Assembly (NCBI GenBank): GCA_948099385.1
Contig: CANUEZ040000113.1
Span: 10,118,501 to 10,182,500 of the forward strand
Direction: 5' to 3'
DNA from: Fasciola hepatica
Lineage: Eukaryota; Platyhelminthes; Trematoda; Plagiorchiida; Fasciolidae
Length of the DNA stretch: 64,000 nucleotides
Shown here: piece by piece, positions 10,830 to 21,217 of the stretch
How positions within the stretch are numbered: the stretch's first letter is position 1
Layout: each line of letters starts with the position of its first letter
Notes under the pieces: generated by a model
The model's database searches: none
The model's input: only the letters and a program-made list of their open reading frames with translations
Told to the model about the DNA's origin: nothing
Made by a program: the position numbers and the translations under genes

Positions 10830-12290
10830 TTTGATGAATTCACCACGATAAAATTTTGACCGTGGCAGTCGGCTACCTCAGCTGTGCCGTCTGGTTAAGC
10901 TACTCAAGCCCGGTATGCCTTTCAGACTCACCCTGTTAATGGCCAGCTAAAGAAGAGTTAGTAAAGTTGCTGATCAAACTACTGCAGCCAATCACAAACA
11001 CGTTGACACAATACAGTCCTAAAGATGGATTCAAACAATCTGAAGTTCTCCACAATGTCAACATCAGAAATGAACATTTATCAAGCATGGATATTACGTC
11101 ACGGTTCACTAACTTGATACTAGGCAAAACAGCTGATTTTATTTGTGGTTAGGTTCGAAAAGAGAAGTTCACCGCCAGAACATCAGTGACATAACTGGAA
11201 CTTCTAATATAACGGTGCTTCGAAAACATGTTTGCGTTTTTTGAGCATTTTTTCGCCAAGTAGATGGCATCAAAATGGGTAGTCCAAAAGGCCCCATCTT
11301 GGCCAACAGATTGGTGATGAGTCTTGGAAATAAATTTATTGACAACAACGGTGATACGCAGCTCTACGAGAGATACAACGATGATATCTTTGTTATTAGC
11401 AACTTCAAGTATGATTCCATCAATCTCATCAGTAGACATAATGTGGTTCATGGGAACATACGGCTTTCTGTGGAGCACGAATCTGACAACAAGTCCGCAT
11501 TTCTCGACATCCTGATACCCGGGCGTCAAGACGGGATAAGGAGTAGATCCGGATACCAAAAACACACATGGTTATGCCAGTACGAGCATTGCACAAGCTT
11601 TGTGTTTCTGAGTTGAACGTGAACTGGTGAGAAACGTGTTTAACGGAGTCCACAGAATTCGTACACGGGATACGCCTCTTTCTGAAACAGAATGGCTGAA
11701 TAATGTGTTTCATTCCAAACCTGTCCTACCCTACGTGTGCAGACAGATACGTGTCCACGTAGTCAAACAACCGTTATCAGTTCATTCCAAATCACACCTA
11801 TACATGTTTATGTGTGAGGGCTCGGACAACTACCCAGGTCGAACTGAAAGGGAACTTCAACTGAGAGTGGCCGAACATGTATCAAGATGGGTGGACACCT
11901 ACGTTAACCAACTGGGAGCACACGGCCAAAGGTCACCAGTCAGGAAGCTGTCAACTTCTCCCATCGCATGTCATTTGCTAGACACAAAGCGCCGAATCAA
12001 CCGCATAGCTGGGTTCTCAGTGATCTTATCCGCTACCGATTCACGACTACTACAAATTGCCGAAGCGATAATGATTACCAAATAAGAGCTCAGTTTGTGC
12101 AACCAAATGGAGTTATTGGTTTCCCTGGAGTTGCTCTGGTAAAGTATGACGTTTGTGAAACTTTACCGATAGTTTTATTTTGTCATTGGGCACAAATTGC
12201 GCAACGTAACTCTGATGTGCTCCCTTATCAAGTTCGTACCAGGAAGCAGTTGCTTCTTGTCTAAATAATCGCAAGTATAGAGTAGCAATA
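10830..12290 (+). mobile_element. Penelope-like element, RT and GIY-YIG (5' truncated, copy 1)
   Basis: Translation in shifting frames gives GSRLPQLCRLVKLLKPGMPF (fingers), LLQPITNTLTQYSPKDGF and SSMDITSRFTNLIL. The palm block MGSPKGPILANRLVM follows with the catalytic box YNDD (about 11370), then FLDILIPGRQDG. The linker and endonuclease follow at 11627-12085, with YMFMCEG, YPGRTERELQLRVAEH (YIG changed to YPG) and HLLDTKRRIN. Breaks lie between 10920 and 10965, at about 11153 and at 11616. From 11212 onward it is duplicated at 21218, so the tandem duplication starts inside this element. PLEs integrate by target-primed reverse transcription. Confidence 0.8.
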
Positions 12291-12331
12291 TTAGAAGCGT
12301 GTAACGAATCATCAAACTGTTGAAAAATGAA

Positions 12332-12334
<3 letters not shown>

Positions 12335-12375
<41 letters not shown>
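12335..12375. repeat. (AT)n microsatellite
   Basis: About 20 uninterrupted AT units lie just past the PLE coding end. The equivalent array in the duplicate, at 22344, begins CACATATA and differs slightly in length. Confidence 0.95.
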
Positions 12376-12379
<4 letters not shown>

Positions 12380-12449
12380 TGATAGGTCTCTTAGTGATTC
12401 ATCGTTTTTTAAGACTACCAGTAGGCCTGTGCATGCGTCTGCCAACTAC

Positions 12450-13914
12450 AACACACAAACGGTGGTAAGATAATCTTGTGGAGGGTAAGATGAAACCTCC
12501 CATTGAAAGACTTTAATGCACCGGACAGCGCGAGTGTGCATGACGCGAAAAACAATTCGCCGCCTAAGTGTGAAGACGAACAGTGACTTTACATTGTTTG
12601 ACGGGGTCATTGACAGTATTAGTGCGTTGGGGGTGTGAGAATCGCCAGTATTGGAGGGGTCTTAGAAAATCTACCAATAATGGTTTGAGTGACATTTGGA
12701 GAACAACATACTGGTCCCATTCGGGCAAAGGAATGAACACATGGCATAGTGCCGGGACAAACTGAAGGTCGAGAGGCGCAAAATTAACTGTAGTCTGTTG
12801 GAGGTTCATCGTTTTCGAGAAGTATCGATAGCAATTGGCGTGCGAAAGTGATAGTCCTGGAAGGATTAATTGAAATAGTAGTGATGTGCATTCGCACTGA
12901 TCGTGTGATTAGATCTTATCTGGCTGAGGATAGTGGTGTACCCAATACATCTTTATCTAATTAGGGTGGTTGCGATTACGGGATGATGTAAACGAGTGCA
13001 TACCATGACAATTAAAACTTAATTCATTTACTTCGATCATTGTTTCCGTATTTCGGACGACCAGCTGAGGGTTTACGGCGAACATACAGATCCATCTTTC
13101 TTAGCTCCGTGTTTGTGATTACGAACTGATGAATTAGGCAGTCATTTCACTTTGGACTGTAATGCAGTGGATGATCAGAAGTGATAACAAAATGTGGATC
13201 TATTGTCTCCCACCTGATCTACGGTGAAGCATTAACACGATTACCAGTCTTTAGCACGTGTTTTTGAGCTGAATGGGTGTGGGTTGTAGCTTCTTCGACA
13301 AAGTCTTCTAACTTGCGATCTGTGTCACTACCGAACGTACTCCATGTATTTCTACATACAGTACCGGTACTGATATGGTTGAATAAAAGAACGAATTGAA
13401 GTTATTCAGAAATATAGGCGACTACGTGATTCACTAGAATTGCTTGCTTTCAACACGAGTTGATTCCAACTTTTCCCAGTTTTGTCGAGTTCAGTCAAAT
13501 TGTGTTATTGCTGCACGGTTTGTCGTATGAAGCGAAATGCTTCTTTGATAGGAAACCGATTATTTAAAGTGAAACATATCACGGAGTTATGATATTACTC
13601 CAATGAACCTTCCAAAGTGACAAACTTTTTCACTAAAAGACCCGTAAAATGCTAAGGGCACAACGAACTCTAATAAAAATGCCGAAATATCAAAGATTCC
13701 TCAATTTCTGTGATACTGTACCTTACCGCAACAAGCGGAAAGCTGCCACACACAAGAAAGACGAAGGAAAAAACCTCGACATATTGGAGACATGTATATA
13801 CGGACACTTCACATCATAAAACCAGAAAAAAGGCCGACACAAACTAATTGGACCGAATTCGAAAGTCCATAATGAGGTCTTATCAAGTTATACAGCTTTT
13901 CATATGTTTCACGG
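12450..13914. other. unassigned sequence in duplicated unit
   Basis: No coding signature is recognised on either strand; open frames at 12564-12809 (-) and 12583-12765 (+) overlap and look fortuitous. The sequence is repeated nearly unchanged at 22457-23921. It separates the PLE from the BEL/Pao remnants. Confidence 0.5.
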
Positions 13915-14600
13915 ACCGTGTACTGAGCCGTGGTCTACCTGCATACACTTAATCAAGATCATATTTACGCTTCAGCTTTCATCTGGCGAAAGTCACGCTT
14001 CACTCACCTCTAGGATTATACTATTCATAGACTAGAACTTACTACTGTAGCACTGGTCTCAAAGCTAGTCAAGCAAGCTGAGTTAAAATAACCGCTGTCG
14101 ATCATCTATGAGGTTTTTTGGACGGACTCAATGATTTTCTCACAATTACTGCGAAACACTCTATCGTGCCTGGAAACATTTGTAGCAAATCGACTTTCGT
14201 CCATTTAGGATCTGTCTGAATTTTCACAACGGCAATAAGTTGAGTCCCACAATAACCCGGCCGACTTAGTCTCCAGAGAGGTTATGGGTAACGAACTCAA
14301 GTTTATTCTGTCGATCTCAGGTCTCATATTTCTACACAAAGGGTTTAATGAATGGCCGAAAAAGCCCAGTCAATAAGCCATCGAAACCATGAAAGGTATT
14401 GATTGCGTGATCAAAGTTGTTTTCAAAAATGAACACTAGCACGAATGTTCATCCTGTTTTAGCGGCTGGAGAAACCTACCGAGGTACATTGCGTGGACGA
14501 TAAGTCGTAAAGCATGCCTAAGAAAAAAGCGTCAATGTCAGTCAGAATTAGGTCTCAGGCACACTATCTTGGCTGACCTAGAAAGCGCAGAACGAGACAA
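13915..14600. repeat. inverted repeat, left arm (unit 1)
   Basis: This stretch matches the reverse complement of 16080-16745 over most of its length. Similarity varies, from loosely alignable ends to about 100 identical bases (14240-14345 against 16350-16455). Both arms code for the same BEL/Pao region (RNase H and the start of integrase), in opposite orientation. Confidence 0.8.
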
Positions 14601-15800
14601 TATTAGCTGTAGTGTAGCAGGAGCGTTTCAAGGCCGAGTCTAATTTGGCTCGCCGTAGCCATACTGAAACCAGTCATAACATACTTTTAAGAACGAACAC
14701 GCCCTCTGAAGCAAATTTCACCATTGTATTTGAACGACATTATGCTGGTAGGAGGACAGCTACAGTAAGCTCCAATAACGTGCGATACAAAGCACCCGAT
14801 CATCCTCCTTCGAAGCCACTTCATGTGTCAACTGCTCGTGGAACACGCTCATCAATGAAACGACCATGTCAGTGTTTACCATACCGTTGGTAGTCTGCGA
14901 GATAAGTATGGGATTGTCCGAGGCCAAGCTCTTATCAAGCCACGGGTGGAGAAGCGATACTGCTGTTTATTCACTTGGCTAAACATCCACGCCGTCCACA
15001 TTGAATAACTTAAAATCTGAGTGCCGATTCTTTTTATGTACCTGTGCTCGATTTGATGTCCTACGAAGATGCTCGTGAAGTATGTAAATCGACACCGGAA
15101 CGAATTTCAGAGGGACGGAAAGTGAGGTAAGGCATCTGATAGGGGAGTGGAAGCAGAACTTCATAAGCAAGTTTGTCGTAGAAAGAGCGTGTGGTTGGAT
15201 ATTCAACCCCCAACAGCGAGACATCGTGGAGGAATTCGAAAACGGTTAATTAGATCCATATTATATGTATTGCATTCGGTCTTGGGTTCGCAGTTGGTTA
15301 CAGGCTAGGTGTTTATCACTACTATGACAGAGGTTGGAAAACAGTATAAATGATAAGCTCTTACTAAATACTTGTGCTGATTCAAACGAGTAAGCCGTCC
15401 TCACCCCACAAAATTTTCTCGTGAACTTACTTAACTTGACGTTTTCGGTGGAAGAGGGAACGCCATGTAATCTGAATCGACGATGGCGTGAGGCACAATA
15501 TCTTACAGATTTGTTTCGGAAGAAATGAATCAGCGCCTATCTATCACTGATTTAAATAAAACAATGGTTGCTCACTGTAGCTCCTCAAATCGGGTCAGTG
15601 ATCTCTTGCTGATTATGGACAAGACGGTGGCTCGTAGATTGTGAAGGAAAGCGGTGGTGGAAGAAGTACTCAGATCGGGCGACACCAGGGTACCTCATGT
15701 TACACTAAGGATAACTGATCAGGGGCTTACGCTGTCTATGTTTGCTTGAAGACCATGAATTCGAAAGTCGGTGAAAATAATGGTCGACCGCACAGTCGTG
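13915..15800 (+). mobile_element. BEL/Pao remnant, RNase H-integrase (+ strand, unit 1)
   Basis: The plus strand carries, in order, NPADLVSREVMGNELKF (about 14255), a diagnostic BEL/Pao block, then FSGWRNLPRYIAW and LADLESAER. The integrase core follows with CLFTWLNIHAVHIE near 14970, a stop-ridden middle, and NPPTARHRGGIRKRLIRSI at about 15200-15255. The C-terminal block SDLLLIMDKTVARRL with AVVEEVLRSGDTRVPHVTL lies near 15600-15710. Frames shift repeatedly and several stops interrupt it. The RT and gag parts are missing upstream, where unrelated sequence begins. It faces a minus-strand copy of the same family. Confidence 0.75.
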
Positions 15801-16079
15801 ATCCCTGGGGGAGAGAACGTTACACGTTCTATTCCTTCAATTAACACTACTTCCCATTGACAGTAGGCGGACACTGTTCAGTAAATTCATATCATCTGTT
15901 GCGTCTGAGTTTGCACCGGATAGTTTAACTCTTTCTCACTGATGAAAATTCGTTTGCGTCGGATAGTGAATTTCTTACATTCACAGAACATTTATTGGTG
16001 ATCTTATCTACCTTCCTTTTTTCTTCTCTGAAACTGTGTTCAATTCCCAGTTCATTCAGAGTGCCTTTAGTTGAAATCC

Positions 16080-16745
16080 TCCATTTCTATGCCCGTGTAT
16101 TTCGAACGTGACTGCCCAGAACCGTCGCTGTAGACGTAATTCTGACTGACATTGAAGCTTTTTCCTCAACTAGGCCTCACGAATTCTCACCCATGTAACT
16201 TACCTCGGTAGTTTTCTCCAGCTGCTAAAACAGGATGAACATTCGTGCTAGTGTTCATTTTTGAAAACAACTTTGATCACGCGATCATTACCTTTCACGG
16301 TTTCGATGGATTGTTGACTGGGCCTTTTCGGCCATTCATCAGTCTCTCTGTATAGAAATATGAGACCTGAGATCGACAGAATAAACTTGAGTTCGTTACC
16401 CATAACCTCTCTGGAGACTAAGTCGGCCGGGTTATTGTGGGACTCAACTTATTGCCCATGCGAAGGATCAGAAAGATCTACAAAGTTTTCCTGGCGCCAT
16501 ACCGTATTTCGCAGTAATTGTGAGAAAATCATTGAGTCTGTCCACAAAACCTTGGAAGCGATTACCAACGGTAATTTTACTTATGCTTGCTTCACTAGTT
16601 TTGAGACCCATACTAGAGCGGTAAATTCTACTCTATGAATAGTATGCGCCCAGGGGTGAGTGACTCGTGACTTCTCCCAGGTGAATGTCAAAACTGCATT
16701 CTGATCCTGGCTAATTGTACGCAGGTAGACCACGGCTCAGTACCC
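16080..16745. repeat. inverted repeat, right arm (unit 1)
   Basis: This is the partner of 13915-14600. The stretch 16350-16455 is identical to the left arm over about 100 bases, while the flanks differ by 15-25 percent. In unit 2 the corresponding stretch (26356-26420) carries about ten differences, which makes this patch a candidate conversion tract. Confidence 0.8.
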
Positions 16746-17226
16746 AGTCGGTGAGGCATCTGGGAAGCCACGTAACTCATACTATTTTGTTTGGTCTATT
16801 TCATTTGACGACAAACATAGCGGGATTCGAGGGTTACCGAGACTGTATTTGTTCCCTTCAACTCAACCGTCTTCGAATCTATTGTTAGTTAATCTTGTTG
16901 TCCCGCCCTAAATTTAAATGGCATTCTCGTAGTATCAGCTAAACTGACAACAGGATTGAAGCGAAAAAAAACCAACGAGTGGTAAGGGGATGAGATAAAG
17001 GGCAACATCGCCATACTGGAGACCATAATTGCAAGCCTTTTGATTGTGAAACTGAACGTGTCCGTCGCATGAGTCCACTCCATACCCCTGTTCGGTAGAC
17101 AGCCTGGGTTTTTGGATTAATACACACGTCTACATCTGCCATCTCAGGTTCTGGAACATCAGATAGCCCTTCGACTGAGTTACCAGACCACCTAACCAGG
17201 CGAAAGCCGCACCTCCACAGGGTTTA

Positions 17227-17535
17227 CTACAAATCAGAAATCGCTCCTCGAAGAGCTTGTTCAGCTTTTCGGCTGATTAGACAGCAATCAACACAAAAAT
17301 ACCTCCGTAGGTCATCAATGTCGCAAGCCGGGTGTGTCCTGGCTTGTTCGAGCGACCGATTCAGTGCGTAGATAGCACAACATGGAGAAGACCTACCCCC
17401 GAAAGGATGTACGGTCATTTGATATGCATCTGGATTATGGTTCATACTACCATCATTCCACCAAATGAACCAAAAACAAGACCGCTGCACTTGTCGCCCC
17501 TGAACCTTATGCAACGTGTCCTCAGTGTCCACCAA
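17227..17535 (-). pseudogene. BEL/Pao reverse transcriptase core (unit 1)
   Basis: This is the longest intact piece of the minus-strand BEL/Pao pol. It contains the diagnostic RT block with MTVHPFGGRSSPCCAIYAL and then the catalytic box FCVDCCLIS, where functional copies have VDD; the second Asp is Cys. It ends with EQALRGAISDL, typical of the region just after the box. The lost aspartate implies an inactive enzyme. It is identical in unit 2 at 27193-27501. Confidence 0.8.
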
Positions 17536-17832
17536 GTCTATGAATGGAAACTCTAACCTAATTCAAAACACCGTTAAGGCCGTTAATGGGATCAGGTCGC
17601 TGCAGAAGTTGTAGACTGAGCGAAGCACTTGCATGCAGAATGGCACAATCAAGGACAACCCTTATTTTTCCGGTTTTATTGGGTTTCTGACAAAATTGTG
17701 GGGCAAATACCAGGTCCACCCTAGATCCACTGATGCCGTTGAAGTAGCGGCCTCGGTGGATCCTTCGATTACGCAGTCGGATAAGACTTTTTTACATCTT
17801 TCTGTAAATTCAACATTCCTGGTGAACTGACC

Positions 17833-18597
17833 TTATAGGGTGTATACTCGTTCTCGGGTAGCAATCCCATTGTCTGGTAAAGATAGGCACTCTTCTGTCC
17901 GCGGTAACGGGACTTCCAAATGTCCATCGGTTAAGCACGTGCGTGATTCCAGTTGTGTTAGTATCATTTTGTCTTCCACAGAGTAAGTTTCCTCAAGCGG
18001 TTTGGGTTCACCGAACTCTAGACCCCACATAGCACCCAGCGAGGAAGAGGGTTCGTATCGCAAATGGATCCTCACACCTGCCATACCGACATTCTTATAC
18101 CTAATGAGAGGTGGGTACGTTCGTACCGAACAGCACGGAAACTCTTGCTCCCTCGACAAGTGGAAGCTGAACGTTATGCAGGTGTCTCCAACGTGCGACT
18201 GTGTTTGCGGCAAGAACAAATTGCCTCGCTTGAGGAAGGTAAGGGACGGAGCAGGCTGTTTTTGCTTCAAGGTGTTCTTGTTCGTCTAATGCATTCAACT
18301 GAAACCCAACCACCTCAGAGCTTATGTTCTTTCTTTGAGCCACAGTGAACACCGATAAAATGGCCCTTTGACCTATCAAGCCCAACCGTTCGACCAGATA
18401 TTTGTCTATATTCGAGGGGAATCCGAACCACTGTGCATAAACACATAGGTGGTAACTGACCCCAGCGGCCCAGATACTCCAACCGGAAGAGCCCCCAACG
18501 ATATGGTTTTCTCTTCAGTAGGTGTATTGAGACAACAAACGGCCCCTGCACTTGGTTCGGCCGAAGAGTGTTCGGCTAAAAAGCGAGGGTGAAGCAA
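17833..18597 (-). pseudogene. BEL/Pao protease and RT N-terminal region (unit 1)
   Basis: Three overlapping minus-strand frames hold successive pieces of one decayed polyprotein. They are the aspartic protease (GVSGPLGSVTTYVF then HSGSDS, catalytic Asp lost) and the protease C-terminal region (WRHLHNVQLPLVEGARVSVL with LFGTNVP). The segment leading into RT follows (GLEFGEPKPLEETYSVED, DGHLEVPLPRTEECLSLPDN). Two frameshifts are needed to follow it. Unit 2 carries the same breaks at 27799-28563, so the decay predates the duplication. Confidence 0.7.
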
Positions 18598-18731
18598 AAG
18601 GTGGTGACCTAAAGGACATCCCGCGACACCATGTGACCTACTGGATCAGCAAACCTCCGTTTCATGATTTGACTTTAGGCTTAAACGACACAGTTGATGT
18701 CGACTGATGAAGACCAATTTCTCTGTTAAAT

Positions 18732-19400
18732 TCAGTGGTATGAACATTCAATACTGATCGGTGTGATGTGTTTCTTCACACGGGAAGCAATGTCGACGCA
18801 ATATAAACGAACCGGACTCCTGAATAATAGCCGTTGCTTGAGGGTCATGCATTGATGTCGTAGAAGAAAATCCGCGATCAGGTTGTATGTGACTCTGAGT
18901 GGTGACTGAGTTGCAAGAGTAGGACTGGTGTATTTTAAGCACGTCGGCCCTTTCAACCACACATTCGATCAGGTCGTGAAAGGTCGGCTCCCTACCATGC
19001 CCGAGGAAAGACGAGGCGTAATCAGACCACGTGAACTGTAGTGGTCGAGTTAGTCATCATACGGTGGTGGATGGTGCCCGGAAATCGTTTAAATGGATTA
19101 GATAGTCCAACTGTCGCTACGTATTTTTAAAGTTCTTTGTTTCATCTGCGAGTTCTGTTAATGTGATGAAATCCGTGAATTTAATGACAGATCCACCTAC
19201 CAAATTACTAAGGGAACTCTGACAACGATATGAGGCTATGTGAACCGCCATCTCATAGTCCTCATTGCTTCGTCATACCCTTCGCTAGGCTCTAGGATGG
19301 CACAGCATTCTTTGCTTCTTCCCGATATCAATGGACCAGGTGAGATAAACAGCTTTCATCATCACTGACCCTATTGGCTACGCCATTCTGGTGACTTCTC
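18732..19400 (-). pseudogene. BEL/Pao gag and zinc knuckle (unit 1)
   Basis: Minus-strand pieces match the BEL/Pao capsid region: CAILEPSEGYDEAM, PHIVV, then FHDLIECVVERADVLK, and finally CFPCEETHH, which has the spacing of the family's zinc knuckle but lacks the last Cys. Several stops interrupt it. The same pieces are present in unit 2 at 28698-29366. Confidence 0.6.
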
Positions 19401-21215
19401 ACGAAAAGTTAACATTTGAGAGGATTATCATCAAAACAGACAATCTCTCGTTGAGACAATGAAACCTGTGAATAGGCAGGTAACGGACACTGACATTTAG
19501 AACCTGCACGTTTGCCTATTGAGATATCAGAGCGACTGACAGGTGGCTTAATTTCCGTTTTACTAGAAGTCAACGACGGAAATGTCCTGCCAATGGTGAC
19601 TCATCGCAATATATCTATCTGGTGGGAGATACATCCACAGTTTTTTCGTTATCAGTTATCAAAGTCTTCTTGGTGAGATCATTTTACAGCAGTCGTATCC
19701 ACTAAATGCAGGACCGGATGTCATCCTCGGGGTTGTCTGCACTTCTTGAATATCATTCCAGATCCGGAGCCGATGTAAAACTCACTGTGCTTTCTATCGT
19801 GAAACGTTATGCACAATTTCAGCTAACTTTGTAGAAGAAATCCGACTGCTGTTGTAAAGCCATTTGATTCTCTCCCACTTCGTTGTTATAATCGTAAACT
19901 CTTGTAGGTACCTGTACATTTCCGACTTTTTCCATGATTTTCAACGTCCCTTGGTGCGACACTCCTTTGTTGTACTGACGTTTTAATGTAAAAACACACA
20001 CCTTTTGGTCGTCATCACCGCGCAATACAAAAAGACTGGCAATAAATCTTTCATTCTGGCACTGTCTCATCTTCTGATTTGGAGTGTCTTGGAATTATAT
20101 CAGTCAGAACCAATTGTGAGAAACAAAACATTTTAGAAGCTTCCGCGGCGTCTCTTGGCACTTCGCTCAATACCATCCTGTTCTGTTCAACGGATGGCTG
20201 TCAGACCGAACTGAACTGAAGACGTTGGCGGATATTGGCTCTTCGGCGCTCATTTCCTGATCACAAGGACACTGAACAACTGTGAGTTTGTGTCACACAT
20301 TTTGTTTCATTTTAATTCCTAATGTACATACCATTTTGGCCTTTTTATCACCGCACGCTCCTATGCCCATCTTAGCTTGCTAGTGTCGTCTTGATATTGT
20401 TGATATTAATTTAGTGTACCATATAAACAGAGTAGTACGCTACACTCTACAGAACCTTTCTAGTTTTCTTTCACTTGAGTCAGTTCACTTCGTGTCTCGT
20501 CCACCCAGTAGACGTATTTTCAATAGACATGATTGTTATTGAATATGGTACTATAATTAACAAACCTGTGCAGATAAAATAAACTCAACGTACAACTGAT
20601 ACTCCCTAAGAGTACCTTCAGAAATGGTTCTTCGGATCGTGTCAGAACATACAGGATTAAATGTGGCTCGGCTGACTTTGTGCTTGCTTTTTTCGAAAAA
20701 ACCGAAAGAAGTTATGAGTTGGTGCCCGTAAAAAGCAAGACTGGCGTGGAACGTTACTGTGCGACTATCGTTTGAGTCTATTCTACGAGGGTGTATGAAC
20801 GTTGTGATAAAGGTTGTAACCACTGTGCTCTGTTGATCGCGATGTCTGATACCACTTTCATTGTCACTTTGGTCGATGAATATGGAATATTTGCCCGGAT
20901 AGTTCGAGATACTCATAAAAGAATAACAAATCTTGAAAAAGAGTTCCATGTTCTTCAAAGGGGAAACTCAACTTTTTTATATTTATTTAAGTGAAAGTGG
21001 TTTAAAGTGGTTGTGAACGCATCCTGGTTTCTTTCGGAAGTCGTTTCCCCATTATCGTGTACAGATTTTTGTGCTCAAAATCGCACCTCTCAAATGGCTG
21101 CTACAAGGTGGGAATTGTAATATTATCGGTAAAATTTCTTTTAGATACCATAATGTACATTGCTCCGCATTTGTTATTATCTACGCTGTTGGAACGCAGT
21201 GGAGAGTGGTACATA
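19400..21215. other. right end of duplicated unit 1, unassigned
   Basis: The first few hundred bases may be 5' gag or leader of the BEL/Pao copy. A minus-strand open frame of 83 codons (19819-20070) and one of 133 codons (20557-20958) have no recognisable domain. An LTR could lie here but I could not find its partner. The last 265 bases differ from unit 2 by about 5 percent. Confidence 0.4.
20557..20958 (-). CDS. hypothetical open frame, 133 codons (unit 1)
   Basis: This is one of the longest uninterrupted frames in the repeated unit, repeated at 30523-30924 with at least one amino-acid change (Asp to Gly). It starts MKNMELFFKICYSFMSIS and contains no motif I know. Its place upstream of the minus-strand gag would suit a leader or gag N-terminus, but that is a guess. 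Chance openness is possible. Confidence 0.2.
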   Translation of the reverse strand: MKNMELFFKICYSFMSISNYPGKYSIFIDQSDNESGIRHRDQQSTVVTTFITTFIHPRRIDSNDSRTVTFHASLAFYGHQLITSFGFFEKSKHKVSRATFNPVCSDTIRRTISEGTLREYQLYVEFILSAQVC

Positions 21216-21217
21216 TC

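Larger units (their letters stand above)
15930..19400 (-). mobile_element. BEL/Pao retrotransposon, gag-pol remnant (- strand, unit 1)
   Basis: Read on the minus strand the domains come in BEL/Pao order. Gag has CAILEPSEGYDEAMRTMRW at about 19250 and HDLIECVVERADVLKIHQSY at 18930. A zinc knuckle C-x2-C-x3-H has its last Cys changed to Tyr (about 18760). The protease active site reads HSGS instead of DSGS (about 18420). The RT fingers region has SVEDKMIL and EVPLPRTEE (17833-18100), and the RT core is at 17227-17535. The connection region reads DTFSF at about 17060, RNase H holds KSRVTHP and NPADLVSRE (16400-16690), and the integrase start lies at 16080-16300. Frameshifts separate most domains. 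No LTRs could be seen. Confidence 0.8.
11212..21215 (+). repeat. 10 kb tandem duplication, unit 1
   Basis: Sequence from ACGGTGCTTCG at 11212 to GGTACATA at 21215 recurs directly downstream at 21218-31183. The offset is 10006-10007 bases up to about 17105 and 9966 afterwards, because the second copy lacks 41 bases. Unit 1 holds the 3' half of a PLE, an (AT)n array, a plus-strand BEL/Pao remnant, a minus-strand BEL/Pao remnant and about 1.5 kb of unassigned sequence at its right end. Confidence 0.9.

Noticed and set aside
12113..12445. Minus-strand open frame containing a long Tyr-Ile repeat (also at 22120-22452, and at 36867-37186 in both strands)
   Set aside because: The repeat is only the translation of an (AT)n microsatellite; the rest has no domain and no splice support.
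16360..16638. Plus-strand open frame of 92 codons within the inverted repeat
   Set aside because: It is the antisense of the minus-strand BEL/Pao RNase H/integrase coding, which carries the recognisable NPADLVSRE block.
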